DNA of 37,404 nt from Aphodosoma sp045658305 (lineage in GTDB: Bacteria > Bacteroidota > Bacteroidia > Bacteroidales > Paludibacteraceae), in contig JAZOUT010000124.1 of the NCBI GenBank assembly GCA_045658305.1, forward strand, positions 1 through 37,404, read 5' to 3'. The position numbers and the translations under genes are program-made. The notes below the pieces were generated by a model. It was not told where the DNA came from. It saw only the letters and a list, made by a program, of their open reading frames with translations, and did not search any database. Positions 14,406 through 22,415 of the stretch are shown piece after piece. Every line of letters begins with the position of its first letter. The stretch's first letter is position 1.

Positions 14406-14450
14406 TTGTTTTGTTGCTTGAAGGTTGCTTGAACCTTGCTGTTTTGATGT
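14391..14450. repeat. 60-bp inverted repeat, left copy
   Basis: 14391-14450 is the exact reverse complement of 18449-18508, checked base by base. This copy covers the last five codons of A1 and 45 bp beyond. It contains 11-bp units of the GCTTGAAGGTT type and a small AAGGTT/AACCTT hairpin. Confidence 0.97.
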
Positions 14451-14473
14451 AATCAATAGAGTGTAATTAGTGG

Positions 14474-14514
14474 ATTTTCTAGATATTCTAGAACCTATAG
14501 AATATCTAGAAAAT
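14474..14514 (+). terminator. Perfect 17-bp hairpin, terminator-like
   Basis: ATTTTCTAGATATTCTA (14474-14490) pairs perfectly with 14498-14514 around a 7-nt loop. TTTATTTTTAATTTTTG follows, so it could end A1 transcripts. It lies 33 bp before the B1 start and contains TCTAGA palindromes. Confidence 0.6.
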
Positions 14515-14547
14515 TTTATTTTTAATTTTTGTTTTAAAGATTATTTT

Positions 14548-16686
14548 ATGAAAAGATTGTTTTTGATTGTTTTTGTTTTGTGCTTTGTGTTTTGTGCATT
14601 GCTTCAGGCTCAAACTAAGTGTGAAACTATTGCTGAGATAAGGGCTTTGGATAGTGGTACGGAATGTGTTTATGAGGGTTATGCTTTGGCTACGTTTTAT
14701 GATGGCTATAATGGTATAATGATTCAGGATGAGACTGGTGTGTTGTTATTGAAGAATTCTAAGTGTTCTTATGGTAATACGAGTATTGTGGCTCCTGGTA
14801 TGGAGGTTAGTAATGTTAAGGGTAAGTTTATGACTGGTAGTAATATGATTGCTCGTATTGAGGTTAGTAATAGTGATGTGTCTAAGATGGATGTTTATGA
14901 GGAGGCTGAGTCTGTTTTGGTGCCTAAGGTTGTTGATTTTGATACGTATATGAATGATATTGATGGTTATGAGGGGGTTGTTGTTAGACTTACTAATGTG
15001 AATATTCGTACGTTAGAGGGTACGACTACTAGTCAGATTTATTCTTTAACAACGGATAAGGTGTTGAAGTTGTCGTTTTCTAATGCTCCTGGTGCTCAGG
15101 TGCCTTTGCGTGCTGATTTGCTTGGTTTTCTTAGTGCCGATTGGTCAGGTAACATTTTTCAAGTTGCTAATGTTGATGCTATTGAGGCTTATACTTATAG
15201 GTCGATTAATAATTTGAAGGTTGGTGTTACTAAGAATGTTGGTAAGGAGTATGAGTTGGCTGATACTTTTACGGTTACTAATGTTGTGAATATGCCGTCT
15301 AATAAGGTTGTTTATATACAGGAGGAGAGTAGTAGTTATAATTTTGGTTTGAGAGTGGTGTTATCTTCTGATGTTGATGTGAAGATTGGTGATAGGGTGA
15401 CTGGTTTTGGTGGTGTGTTTGAGCCTTATGTTAAGGGTGATACTCAAAAGAGTGCTACGTTGATTCAGTCGGCATCTAAATCTGTGGTTGTTGTTTCTTC
15501 TGGTGCTCAATCGCGTGTGCTTTCAAATTATATTTATACGCTTACTGATAATGATATGCAGAATGCGTATATGTATGATGGTTCTTTGTTTAGCTTGTCG
15601 GGTGGTGTTGTTACTAAGACTGCTAATGGTTATTCTTATGTTGTTGAGAATGAGAATGGTCAGGGTAGAAAGGAGATTGCACTTCGAGTTGCAAATGTGG
15701 ATGATTTGTCGGCTTATGTAGGTAAAGAATGTCCTGTTCAGGGTGTTTTGGATGTTGCTGCAACGTATCCAGAGAATCAGTTGACTATTGTTTTGCGTAG
15801 TACAAAGGATTTCTTGGAGTCAAATGTTCAGTTTAATTCGGTGGCGGAACTTATTGCTGCTGGTGAACCTGCTGGTACTAGTGTGACTTATGAGTTGGTA
15901 AATCCGGTTCTTGTTACTTATAAATTTACCAAGGGTGGTGGTGATGATGCTGTAGTTTCTTATTTTGCTATAGTACAAGATGAAACAGAGGGTATTGTGC
16001 TTAGTTTAGGTGCTGAGGATTTGTTGAATGTTGCGGTAGGTGATTCGGTTGTTGGTATTAAAGGTGTTTATAGCAATATGCGTGGATTGACTACTGATAT
16101 TCTTGATGTTACTGAAGCTTTGAGAAAGGATGTTGTGGTTAGAAATTCTAATAATAGTATTGTTCCTATTGAGGTTACATTTGCTCAGTTGTTGGCTGAT
16201 AAGCAACAGTATTCGAATAGGGTAGTAGTTGTTAATAATGTGCAAAATAATAGAGTTGAGCATACGAATAATGATGGTTCGTTGTGGCTTGAATATTATT
16301 TTACACAGGGTGAAGATAGATTGGATTATACTTTGGATGCAGATGGTAAGCCTTATTTTACGTTTTATGCTGATATGAGTATTACTGGTGTGGTTGATGA
16401 TAGGGTGATTGGTGGTTATTATTCTGTATGGCCTTTGAGTCAGGCTCATATTGTTAATTTGAATCCTACAGAAGTAGATTATTTGGTTGATGATGTTAAT
16501 ATTTATTCAAATGATAATACGCTCTATGTTGAGGCTGAAGTTGGTGCAAATATTTCGGTGTTTTCTCTTGTGGGACAATGTTTGTATTCTGCTACAAGTG
16601 TTGATGATTTGACTATGATTGATAATATTGTCGAAAGATGTGTGATTGTTAAAGTGAATAATAGTATTTATAAAGTTATTATGTAG
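14548..16686 (+). CDS. Family B1: secreted multi-OB-like protein, T9SS-like tail
   Basis: The 712-aa protein starts at the ATG at 14548 (signal peptide MKRLFLIVFVLCFVFCALLQAQ). An upstream in-frame start at 14470 would place 26 unlikely residues, coded through the 17-bp hairpin, before the signal. The body repeats an OB-like module: TIAEIRAL...YEGYA...IMIQDETGVLLLKN (about 25-75), a second around VVYIQEES (about 255), a third around VVENENGQGRKE (about 365), and a fourth SVAELIAAGEP...AIVQDETEGIVLSLG...VGDSVVGIKGVY (about 430-510). The tail from about 648 (VNIYSNDNTLYVEAE...SLVGQCLY) resembles a T9SS sorting domain. Codons are extremely T/G-rich. There is no separate promoter, so A1 read-through is likely. 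Function is unknown. Confidence 0.72.
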   Translation: MKRLFLIVFVLCFVFCALLQAQTKCETIAEIRALDSGTECVYEGYALATFYDGYNGIMIQDETGVLLLKNSKCSYGNTSIVAPGMEVSNVKGKFMTGSNMIARIEVSNSDVSKMDVYEEAESVLVPKVVDFDTYMNDIDGYEGVVVRLTNVNIRTLEGTTTSQIYSLTTDKVLKLSFSNAPGAQVPLRADLLGFLSADWSGNIFQVANVDAIEAYTYRSINNLKVGVTKNVGKEYELADTFTVTNVVNMPSNKVVYIQEESSSYNFGLRVVLSSDVDVKIGDRVTGFGGVFEPYVKGDTQKSATLIQSASKSVVVVSSGAQSRVLSNYIYTLTDNDMQNAYMYDGSLFSLSGGVVTKTANGYSYVVENENGQGRKEIALRVANVDDLSAYVGKECPVQGVLDVAATYPENQLTIVLRSTKDFLESNVQFNSVAELIAAGEPAGTSVTYELVNPVLVTYKFTKGGGDDAVVSYFAIVQDETEGIVLSLGAEDLLNVAVGDSVVGIKGVYSNMRGLTTDILDVTEALRKDVVVRNSNNSIVPIEVTFAQLLADKQQYSNRVVVVNNVQNNRVEHTNNDGSLWLEYYFTQGEDRLDYTLDADGKPYFTFYADMSITGVVDDRVIGGYYSVWPLSQAHIVNLNPTEVDYLVDDVNIYSNDNTLYVEAEVGANISVFSLVGQCLYSATSVDDLTMIDNIVERCVIVKVNNSIYKVIM

Positions 16687-16721
16687 TTTAAATTATTGTT
16701 TTATAGTATATTATTATGTAT

Positions 16722-16749
16722 GGGAGGTAGTTGATACCTCCCTTTTTTT
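16722..16749 (+). terminator. Intrinsic terminator after B1
   Basis: GGGAGGTA (16722-16729) pairs with TACCTCCC (16735-16742), followed by T7. Confidence 0.92.
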
Positions 16750-16770
16750 GTAGTAAAAATATGATTTTTA

Positions 16771-16801
16771 TTGCATATATTTAAAAAAAATAGTAACTTT
16801 G
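16771..16801 (+). promoter_or_regulatory. Promoter of A2
   Basis: TTG (16771-16773), a 20-nt spacer and TAACTTTG (16794-16801) precede the ATG at 16849. This promoter lies inside the segment bounded by the 60-bp inverted repeats. Confidence 0.82.
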
Positions 16802-16848
16802 CACTTTCAATAAAAAACAAATATTTAATCAATAAAAACAAAAAAATT

Positions 16849-18402
16849 ATGAAAAAACTATTACTTTTAAATTTGTTATTATCAGTAGCATGTGTGTTTG
16901 TTAATGCACAAAGTATTGATGTTATGCGTGAGGGTGCAGCGTTTTCAATGATTTCGCCTAATGCGCAACATATTGCAGGAAATATTGATGATATTGCTGT
17001 TTATTACAATTCGGAAACAAAATTTGCAGCTTCACTTGAAGGTGAAAATCTTGATGATGGCGGTTGCTTTGTTTGGGATATGAATGATAAAGGTCAACTC
17101 GCTGTTGATTGGAAGAAACAAGCTGCTATTTGGACCGAAAGTGAGGGTTTTGTTGTGTTGCCAATGCCTGAAGGTTTGAATAGAAAGGAGAAGGCTTATA
17201 GTGCTGCTCGTTGTATTACTAATGATGGTAAGACAGTAGTTGTTTCGTTTGGTGATCCAACTATTAGCGTTTATGTTTATTCTATTAGTGAGGATGGTAA
17301 TTGGCTAATGACTAAGCTTCCTATGCCTACAGAGGATCCTATTTTCCACCAAATACCTCAATTTGCTTCTCCTATGGGTATTGATGATAATGCTACTCGT
17401 ATTATGGGTCGCTATCGTATTGATACAGGTCTTGAAGAGTTGCCATTTGCATGGGAGAAAAACACAGAAGGCGAGTGGGTTGTTCGTTGGGTAGCTATGG
17501 AGTTTATATGTAAAGGTGGTAAAACAGATGCAGTATATCCAGGCGAATTTGAATTTGATGGCTCGGGTTATAATACAGAAGTAGAACCAGGACAAGAAAA
17601 AAGCGAATGGCAAGAAGAATATGACAAAGCCTATGCTGAGTATGACCAAATGTGGGTTGATTATGAAATCGCTATTAGTTCGTTAGCTACAGGTTATTAC
17701 TGGCATGCTGCTGGCAGTCTTTCTGGTATGCGTATGAGCAAGAATGGTAGATTTGTTAACGCTCAAATATCGAAAGATGGTTTTGGCACATTCCCTGTTG
17801 TTATAGACCTTGATGCTGATACTGTTTATGTATTTACTTGTAATCCTGGTGCTGGTTGTTTGTCAGTTACTAATGATGGTATTGTTTCCATTCAAGGTAT
17901 AATGGACTATTTTTCTTGGACATTTGTATCCTCTATCCAAGATCCAACTAAGTCTATTACTTTGACCGACTACGTAATAGAAAAAACTGCAGGTAAAATC
18001 AATCTTGCTGATTACATGACATATGAAACACCAGATGGACCTCGAGTAGCCGAAGGCACAGCTACTTTATCTTCCAACGATAACGGTTTTGTAACTTGGC
18101 AATATAATGGCTTTGGTGACAATATGCGTTATGAAACAATAATTGTTAAATATGACGCTAAGGTTGCTAACGAAGTTGTGTTTGATAGTGAACTCGGTGT
18201 TTACCCTAACCCAACAGACGGAGTCTTATATTTCTCTGATAATATGGAAGATGTACAATTGATGGACATCACTGGACGTGTTGTCTATAAAGCTTCCGAG
18301 GTTGAGACTATGATTGACTTGTCCGATTTGACTGCTGGTACATATATCCTTACAGCTTTTGATGGTGAACACTATATTTCTACAAAAATTATCAAGAAAT
18401 AA
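16849..18402 (+). CDS. Family A2: T9SS-exported propeller-like protein, mosaic
   Basis: This 517-aa paralogue of A1 and A3 has a signal peptide (MKKLLLLNLLLSVACVFVNAQ), propeller-like blocks and a T9SS type A domain from about 448 (VYPNPTDGVLYFSDNME..., LMDITGRVVY, IDLSDLTAGTYILTA). It shares an insertion with A3 around residues 225-265 (FDGSGYNTEVEPGQEKSEW, then a charged helix). The first third is nearly identical in DNA to A1: 80 bp without a mismatch at 17153-17232. The middle is closer to A3: 35 identical bp at 17527-17561. It thus looks like a recombinant. The ATG at 16849 is preferred to an upstream TTG at 16771 that lies in the promoter. Function is unknown. Confidence 0.8.
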   Translation: MKKLLLLNLLLSVACVFVNAQSIDVMREGAAFSMISPNAQHIAGNIDDIAVYYNSETKFAASLEGENLDDGGCFVWDMNDKGQLAVDWKKQAAIWTESEGFVVLPMPEGLNRKEKAYSAARCITNDGKTVVVSFGDPTISVYVYSISEDGNWLMTKLPMPTEDPIFHQIPQFASPMGIDDNATRIMGRYRIDTGLEELPFAWEKNTEGEWVVRWVAMEFICKGGKTDAVYPGEFEFDGSGYNTEVEPGQEKSEWQEEYDKAYAEYDQMWVDYEIAISSLATGYYWHAAGSLSGMRMSKNGRFVNAQISKDGFGTFPVVIDLDADTVYVFTCNPGAGCLSVTNDGIVSIQGIMDYFSWTFVSSIQDPTKSITLTDYVIEKTAGKINLADYMTYETPDGPRVAEGTATLSSNDNGFVTWQYNGFGDNMRYETIIVKYDAKVANEVVFDSELGVYPNPTDGVLYFSDNMEDVQLMDITGRVVYKASEVETMIDLSDLTAGTYILTAFDGEHYISTKIIKK

Positions 18403-18448
18403 TACCACATAAATCATCTAAAACACTTAGATCATCTAAAAAATTTCA

Positions 18449-18508
18449 ACATCAAAACAGCAAGGTTCAAGCAACCTTCAAGCAACAAAACAACTATTTT
18501 TTAACCAC
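18449..18508. repeat. 60-bp inverted repeat, right copy
   Basis: Exact reverse complement of 14391-14450. It ends 10 bp before the A3 start codon. Together the pair encloses about 4.0 kb containing B1 and A2. Confidence 0.97.
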
Positions 18509-18518
18509 TACAACCAAT

Positions 18519-20075
18519 ATGAAAAAACTATTATTATTCATATCATGTATATTGTGCATCAACCTAAACGCCCAGGTCATCACCAGTGTAATGGATGCAC
18601 CCTATACAAACATATCCAACAACGGCATCTACTCATTTGGTAATTATGAAGACGTAGCATTCTATTATAATGCAGCTACAGATTACAAACTTGCCTTACA
18701 AGGCGACCAACTTGATGATGGAGGTTGTTGGGTTTGGGATATTAACGATTTAGGTCAATTAGCAGTCGAGCATAAGAAACAAGCTGCTATTTGGACCGAA
18801 ACCAATGGCTATGAATATCTTCCTCTACCTGAGGGAGTATCAAAACGTGCTTATACTGCTGCTCGTTGTATTACTAATGACGGTAAAACAGTGATTGTGT
18901 CAGTAGGTTCACCTACCGAGGAGATTTATATTTATACATTAGAAGAAGATAACACATATTCCATTGAAAAACTACCAATCCCATACGAAGACCCAATGTT
19001 TCATCAAAGTTTTCAGTTCATAGCACCATGTGATATTGCCGAGAAAGGTGATTTAATTATTGGTCGTTACCGTATTGACACAGGTTTTGAGGAATTGCCC
19101 CTCATGTGGACAAAAGACACTCTTGGCAACTGGCAATACGACTGGATGAACCTCGACTTCATCATAGAAGGAGCCAAAACCGATGCAGTATATCCAGGCG
19201 AATTTGAATTTGATGGAGCAGGTTATTCTACAGAAATAGAACCAGGACAAGAAAAAAGTGAATGGCAAGCAGAATATGACAAAGCTTGGGATGAGTATTA
19301 TGAGAAATTGATAGACTATTATAATATAGTATATGCTAATGCTTCAGGCTATTTCTATTCAGGCAATGGTGATATATCAGGCATATCATTAAGTAATAAT
19401 GGACGCTTTGCCAAGATGAATATCTCATATCAACCAAATGGTTCAGAACATGTACAAGCAAATTATCCCGTAGTATATGAATTTGCTACAGACTCAATGC
19501 ACTTCTTCACATGCCGTCCAGGTTCAGCATGCCTTTCAGTGACAGATGAAGGAGAAGTATCATTAAGAGGAGCAGCCGACTATTTCTCATGGACCTATGT
19601 CTCATCTATTCATCATCCCGATTCAGCAGTAACTCTCACAGAATGGGTTTTGAATAAATCAAATGGCAAAATCAACTTGGCAGATTATATGACTTATGAA
19701 ACCCCAGATGGACCACGAGTAGCAGAAGGCACAGCATCTCTATCTTCTTCAGGTAATGGACTTGTAACATGGCAATATAATGGATTTGGAGAATATATGC
19801 GCTATGAAAGCTATTTTGTGCGTTTTGATGTGGCTAATGCTGTTGATGTTGTTGAACAAACAGATTTAGGCATTTATCCTAATCCTACTAATGGTCTTTT
19901 GAATATAGATTCAAATCTTACAGATATTGCAATTTTTGATATAATGGGGTGTTGTGTGTATCGTGCATCTTCTGTGATTTCTACAATTGATTTATCTGCT
20001 CTCTCTGCAGGAACATATATTTTCGTTGCTAATGACGGAATTAATAGAGTATCAACAAAATTAATTAAAAACTAA
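18519..20075 (+). CDS. Family A3: T9SS-exported propeller-like protein
   Basis: This 518-aa member of family A has a signal peptide (MKKLLLFISCILCINLNAQ), repeated propeller-like blocks (INDLGQLAVEHKKQAAIW, ITNDGKTVIVSVG) and the A2-like insertion (FDGAGYSTEIEPGQEKSEW). The T9SS type A sorting domain starts at about 450 (IYPNPTNGLLNIDSNLTD..., IFDIMGCCVY, LSAGTYIFVA). No consensus promoter lies between the inverted repeat and the ATG, so expression may depend on the A2 promoter upstream. B2 follows after 7 bp, so A3-B2 is very probably one transcript. Most of the gene is A/C-rich, unlike A1. Confidence 0.8.
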   Translation: MKKLLLFISCILCINLNAQVITSVMDAPYTNISNNGIYSFGNYEDVAFYYNAATDYKLALQGDQLDDGGCWVWDINDLGQLAVEHKKQAAIWTETNGYEYLPLPEGVSKRAYTAARCITNDGKTVIVSVGSPTEEIYIYTLEEDNTYSIEKLPIPYEDPMFHQSFQFIAPCDIAEKGDLIIGRYRIDTGFEELPLMWTKDTLGNWQYDWMNLDFIIEGAKTDAVYPGEFEFDGAGYSTEIEPGQEKSEWQAEYDKAWDEYYEKLIDYYNIVYANASGYFYSGNGDISGISLSNNGRFAKMNISYQPNGSEHVQANYPVVYEFATDSMHFFTCRPGSACLSVTDEGEVSLRGAADYFSWTYVSSIHHPDSAVTLTEWVLNKSNGKINLADYMTYETPDGPRVAEGTASLSSSGNGLVTWQYNGFGEYMRYESYFVRFDVANAVDVVEQTDLGIYPNPTNGLLNIDSNLTDIAIFDIMGCCVYRASSVISTIDLSALSAGTYIFVANDGINRVSTKLIKN

Positions 20076-20082
20076 TACTATT

Positions 20083-22263
20083 ATGAAAAAATTATCTTAT
20101 CTACTTACAATCATTGCTTTAGCATTCTCTTTGAATCTAAGTGCTGATGGAACACAATGTTCTACCATTGCAGAACTTAAGGCTTTGGCTGATGGCTCAA
20201 TGTGTGAATATGTTGGAAATGCAACAACTACTTATTATTATGATAACTATGGTGTTGTGATGCAAGATGCTACTGGTGCTATTTTATTGTACAACAAATA
20301 CCTCGGAGCAGCCAAAGCCGGTACTGATGCAACTATCAAAACTACTGTAAATATGCAAATTACCGACGTTTGGGGTACTTTCAAAAAAGAGAGTGGTGGC
20401 CTCATTGACCGTATAGTAATGAGCGATGAAGACGCTGAGTATATCCTAATCAAGAACCAAAACGCCTCTTTCACACCAGAAATTATTGATTTCGACACTT
20501 ATATCACAAAATTAGACCAATACAAAGGCATAGCTGTGACATTCAACGAAATCAACATCCGCAGTGTAGGTGAATCACTCAATAGCGAGTTCTATTCTCC
20601 AACAACAGGTGCAACATTGTATGTTCCTTTTGACAACCGCATTGGCAACATGCCAGTTAAAGCAAGTGTCAGTGGTTTCCTTGGACGAGATGCCAATGGA
20701 AGAAATATTTTCAAAGTAGGTTCAAAAGAAGACCTCAAACCATTGTCTTTTGCAGCCATCAAAGACATTAAAAATATCGTATTAAAATATGAAGAAAACC
20801 TTAATTACGACTTACTTGATACATTTGCTGTATCTCATGTAATTAAAGAGGCTGCAAAAACAATCGTTTATATTCAAGAAAAGGACCGCTACGAACCAAA
20901 CCATTATGATTTAGGTTTGCGTATAGAAGTACCATCAGTAGTTGATATTGAAAAAGGTGATTATATCGCAGGTCTTTATGGTAAATTCCGTCCATTTGCA
21001 GGCGACTCTATTTCTGGATTAAAAGGTGCTTCTTTCTTCCAAAATGCTAACTCTCAAATTAAAGTGGTTGGTACTGGTGCTAGTTGTCGTGCATTGGCAA
21101 AAAATATTTATACACTTTATAGCGATGGTATGCAAAATGCATTCCGTTATGAATCTACATTAGTAGTGTTCTCAGGTGGTAAAATAGTTAAAAATAGCGA
21201 TGGCACATATTCTTATGTTATTGAAAACGAAAATGGTACAGGTCGTCAATCGGTTCGTTTTGTTGTAACAGGGGTTAATGACTTGTCTGTTTATGAAGGC
21301 AAAGAGTGTGGCGTGAGAGGTATAGTTGATGTTGCAAATAACTATCCTAACAACCAATTCTCTATTATTTGTCGCGATGCAGCAGATATTATTGAACCTG
21401 TGATTGGTTTTGAAAATATCAAAGCGCTCATTACATCGGGTGAACTTGGTACTGATATTGTTTATCAATTGAATAACCCAGTGCTTGTGACATATACATT
21501 TGCTAAAACTCAAGAAACACCAACATATTATTTCGTTGTACAAGACGAAACTGCAGGTATCATCGTCGATTTGGGTGTAACTCCAATGGATAATATCCAA
21601 GCAGGCGACTCTATTATAGGCGTTAAAGGTGTCTACAACAACACACGAGGCATTACAACCGACTTCTTAGCTATCAATGAAACCTTACGTCAAAGCATAA
21701 CAGTAAAAAACTCAGCCAATCCAGTGAACGGCATTGAAGTAACATTTGCTGAAATCCTTGCAGACAAACGCCTATATGAAAACCGTGTTGTCACAGTTCG
21801 CAATATAACTAAAGGTAGCGTATTCCATGCAGGTACTGAATACATACCTGGAGATGCAGTAGAAGAATGCTTCATCCAAGGCTCCGATACAATCTATTAC
21901 ACAACAGGAGCTAATGCCGGAGGATTCACATTCTACGACAATATGGACATCACAGGCGTTGTTGACAACAAAGTAATAGGAGAATACTACTCAATCTGGC
22001 CTTTGAGTCAAGCTCATATTATCAATTTAGGCAATGACCCTGTAGTATTAGAAGGAGTAGAGATGAATGCAAACATCTATTCTGATAATCATACAATTTA
22101 TGTAGAAACTGCAGTAGGCTCAGCTATCCAACTCTTTAACCTACAAGGACAACGCCTATATCAAACTTTTGCAACTAATGACCTTACAACTATAGCTAAT
22201 GTCACTGAACAAACAGTAATCGTCGTAGTTGATAATACAGCTTACAAGTTGATAGTAAAATAA
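20083..22263 (+). CDS. Family B2: secreted multi-OB-like protein, T9SS-like tail
   Basis: This 726-aa paralogue of B1 has a signal peptide (MKKLSYLLTIIALAFSLNLSA). Its OB-like modules include TIAELKALADGSMCEYVGNATTTYY...VVMQDATGAILLYN (about 27-70) and a late module with FVVQDETAGIIVDLG...AGDSIIGVKGVYNNTRG (about 485-530). A conserved EYYSIWPLSQAHIINL segment precedes the tail. The C-terminal 65 residues (MNANIYSDNHTIYVETAVG..., LFNLQGQRLYQ, VIVVVDNTAYKLIVK) match the T9SS-like tails of B1 and B3. The 7-bp gap from A3 shows tight coupling of one A and one B gene. Function is unknown; cell-surface or released location is inferred from the tail. Confidence 0.75.
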   Translation: MKKLSYLLTIIALAFSLNLSADGTQCSTIAELKALADGSMCEYVGNATTTYYYDNYGVVMQDATGAILLYNKYLGAAKAGTDATIKTTVNMQITDVWGTFKKESGGLIDRIVMSDEDAEYILIKNQNASFTPEIIDFDTYITKLDQYKGIAVTFNEINIRSVGESLNSEFYSPTTGATLYVPFDNRIGNMPVKASVSGFLGRDANGRNIFKVGSKEDLKPLSFAAIKDIKNIVLKYEENLNYDLLDTFAVSHVIKEAAKTIVYIQEKDRYEPNHYDLGLRIEVPSVVDIEKGDYIAGLYGKFRPFAGDSISGLKGASFFQNANSQIKVVGTGASCRALAKNIYTLYSDGMQNAFRYESTLVVFSGGKIVKNSDGTYSYVIENENGTGRQSVRFVVTGVNDLSVYEGKECGVRGIVDVANNYPNNQFSIICRDAADIIEPVIGFENIKALITSGELGTDIVYQLNNPVLVTYTFAKTQETPTYYFVVQDETAGIIVDLGVTPMDNIQAGDSIIGVKGVYNNTRGITTDFLAINETLRQSITVKNSANPVNGIEVTFAEILADKRLYENRVVTVRNITKGSVFHAGTEYIPGDAVEECFIQGSDTIYYTTGANAGGFTFYDNMDITGVVDNKVIGEYYSIWPLSQAHIINLGNDPVVLEGVEMNANIYSDNHTIYVETAVGSAIQLFNLQGQRLYQTFATNDLTTIANVTEQTVIVVVDNTAYKLIVK

Positions 22264-22285
22264 TAATCAAAACTAACCACTAAGT

Positions 22286-22317
22286 AGAGACGTAGCATGG
22301 CTGCGTCTCTTTTTTTA
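22286..22317 (+). terminator. Intrinsic terminator after B2
   Basis: AGAGACGTAGC (22286-22296) pairs with GCTGCGTCTCT (22300-22310), with one G-T pair and a tight loop, then T7. The GAGACGTAGC stem recurs at 24248 and 29629. Confidence 0.88.
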
Positions 22318-22342
22318 TTAAAAATTCACGTTTGTGAAAAAA

Positions 22343-22370
22343 TCTCAATTCTAAACTCTCTAGTCTCAAT
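22343..22370. repeat. Heptamer repeat of TCTCAAT type
   Basis: Four 7-bp units (TCTCAAT, TCTAAAC, TCTCTAG, TCTCAAT) lie just upstream of the A4 -7 box. Confidence 0.75.
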
Positions 22371-22379
22371 TATTTTTTG

Positions 22380-22387
22380 TACCTTTG
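22380..22387 (+). promoter_or_regulatory. -7 element of A4
   Basis: TACCTTTG lies 28 nt before the ATG at 22416. The expected -33 TTG is not present at 19-20 nt, where the heptamer repeat sits, so the promoter is partial. Confidence 0.6.
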
Positions 22388-22415
22388 CATCCTTAAAAAA
22401 CAAAACTTAATAACA

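Noticed and set aside
14470..14547. N-terminal extension of B1
   Set aside because: The extra 26 residues would be read through a 17-bp hairpin and would precede a normal signal peptide at 14548.
16771..16848. N-terminal extension of A2
   Set aside because: It starts on the -33 TTG of the promoter itself; the signal peptide begins at 16849.
14391..18508. Inverted repeats as ends of a transposon
   Set aside because: The enclosed genes are ordinary array members, with no transposase or integrase, and no target-site duplication is seen.
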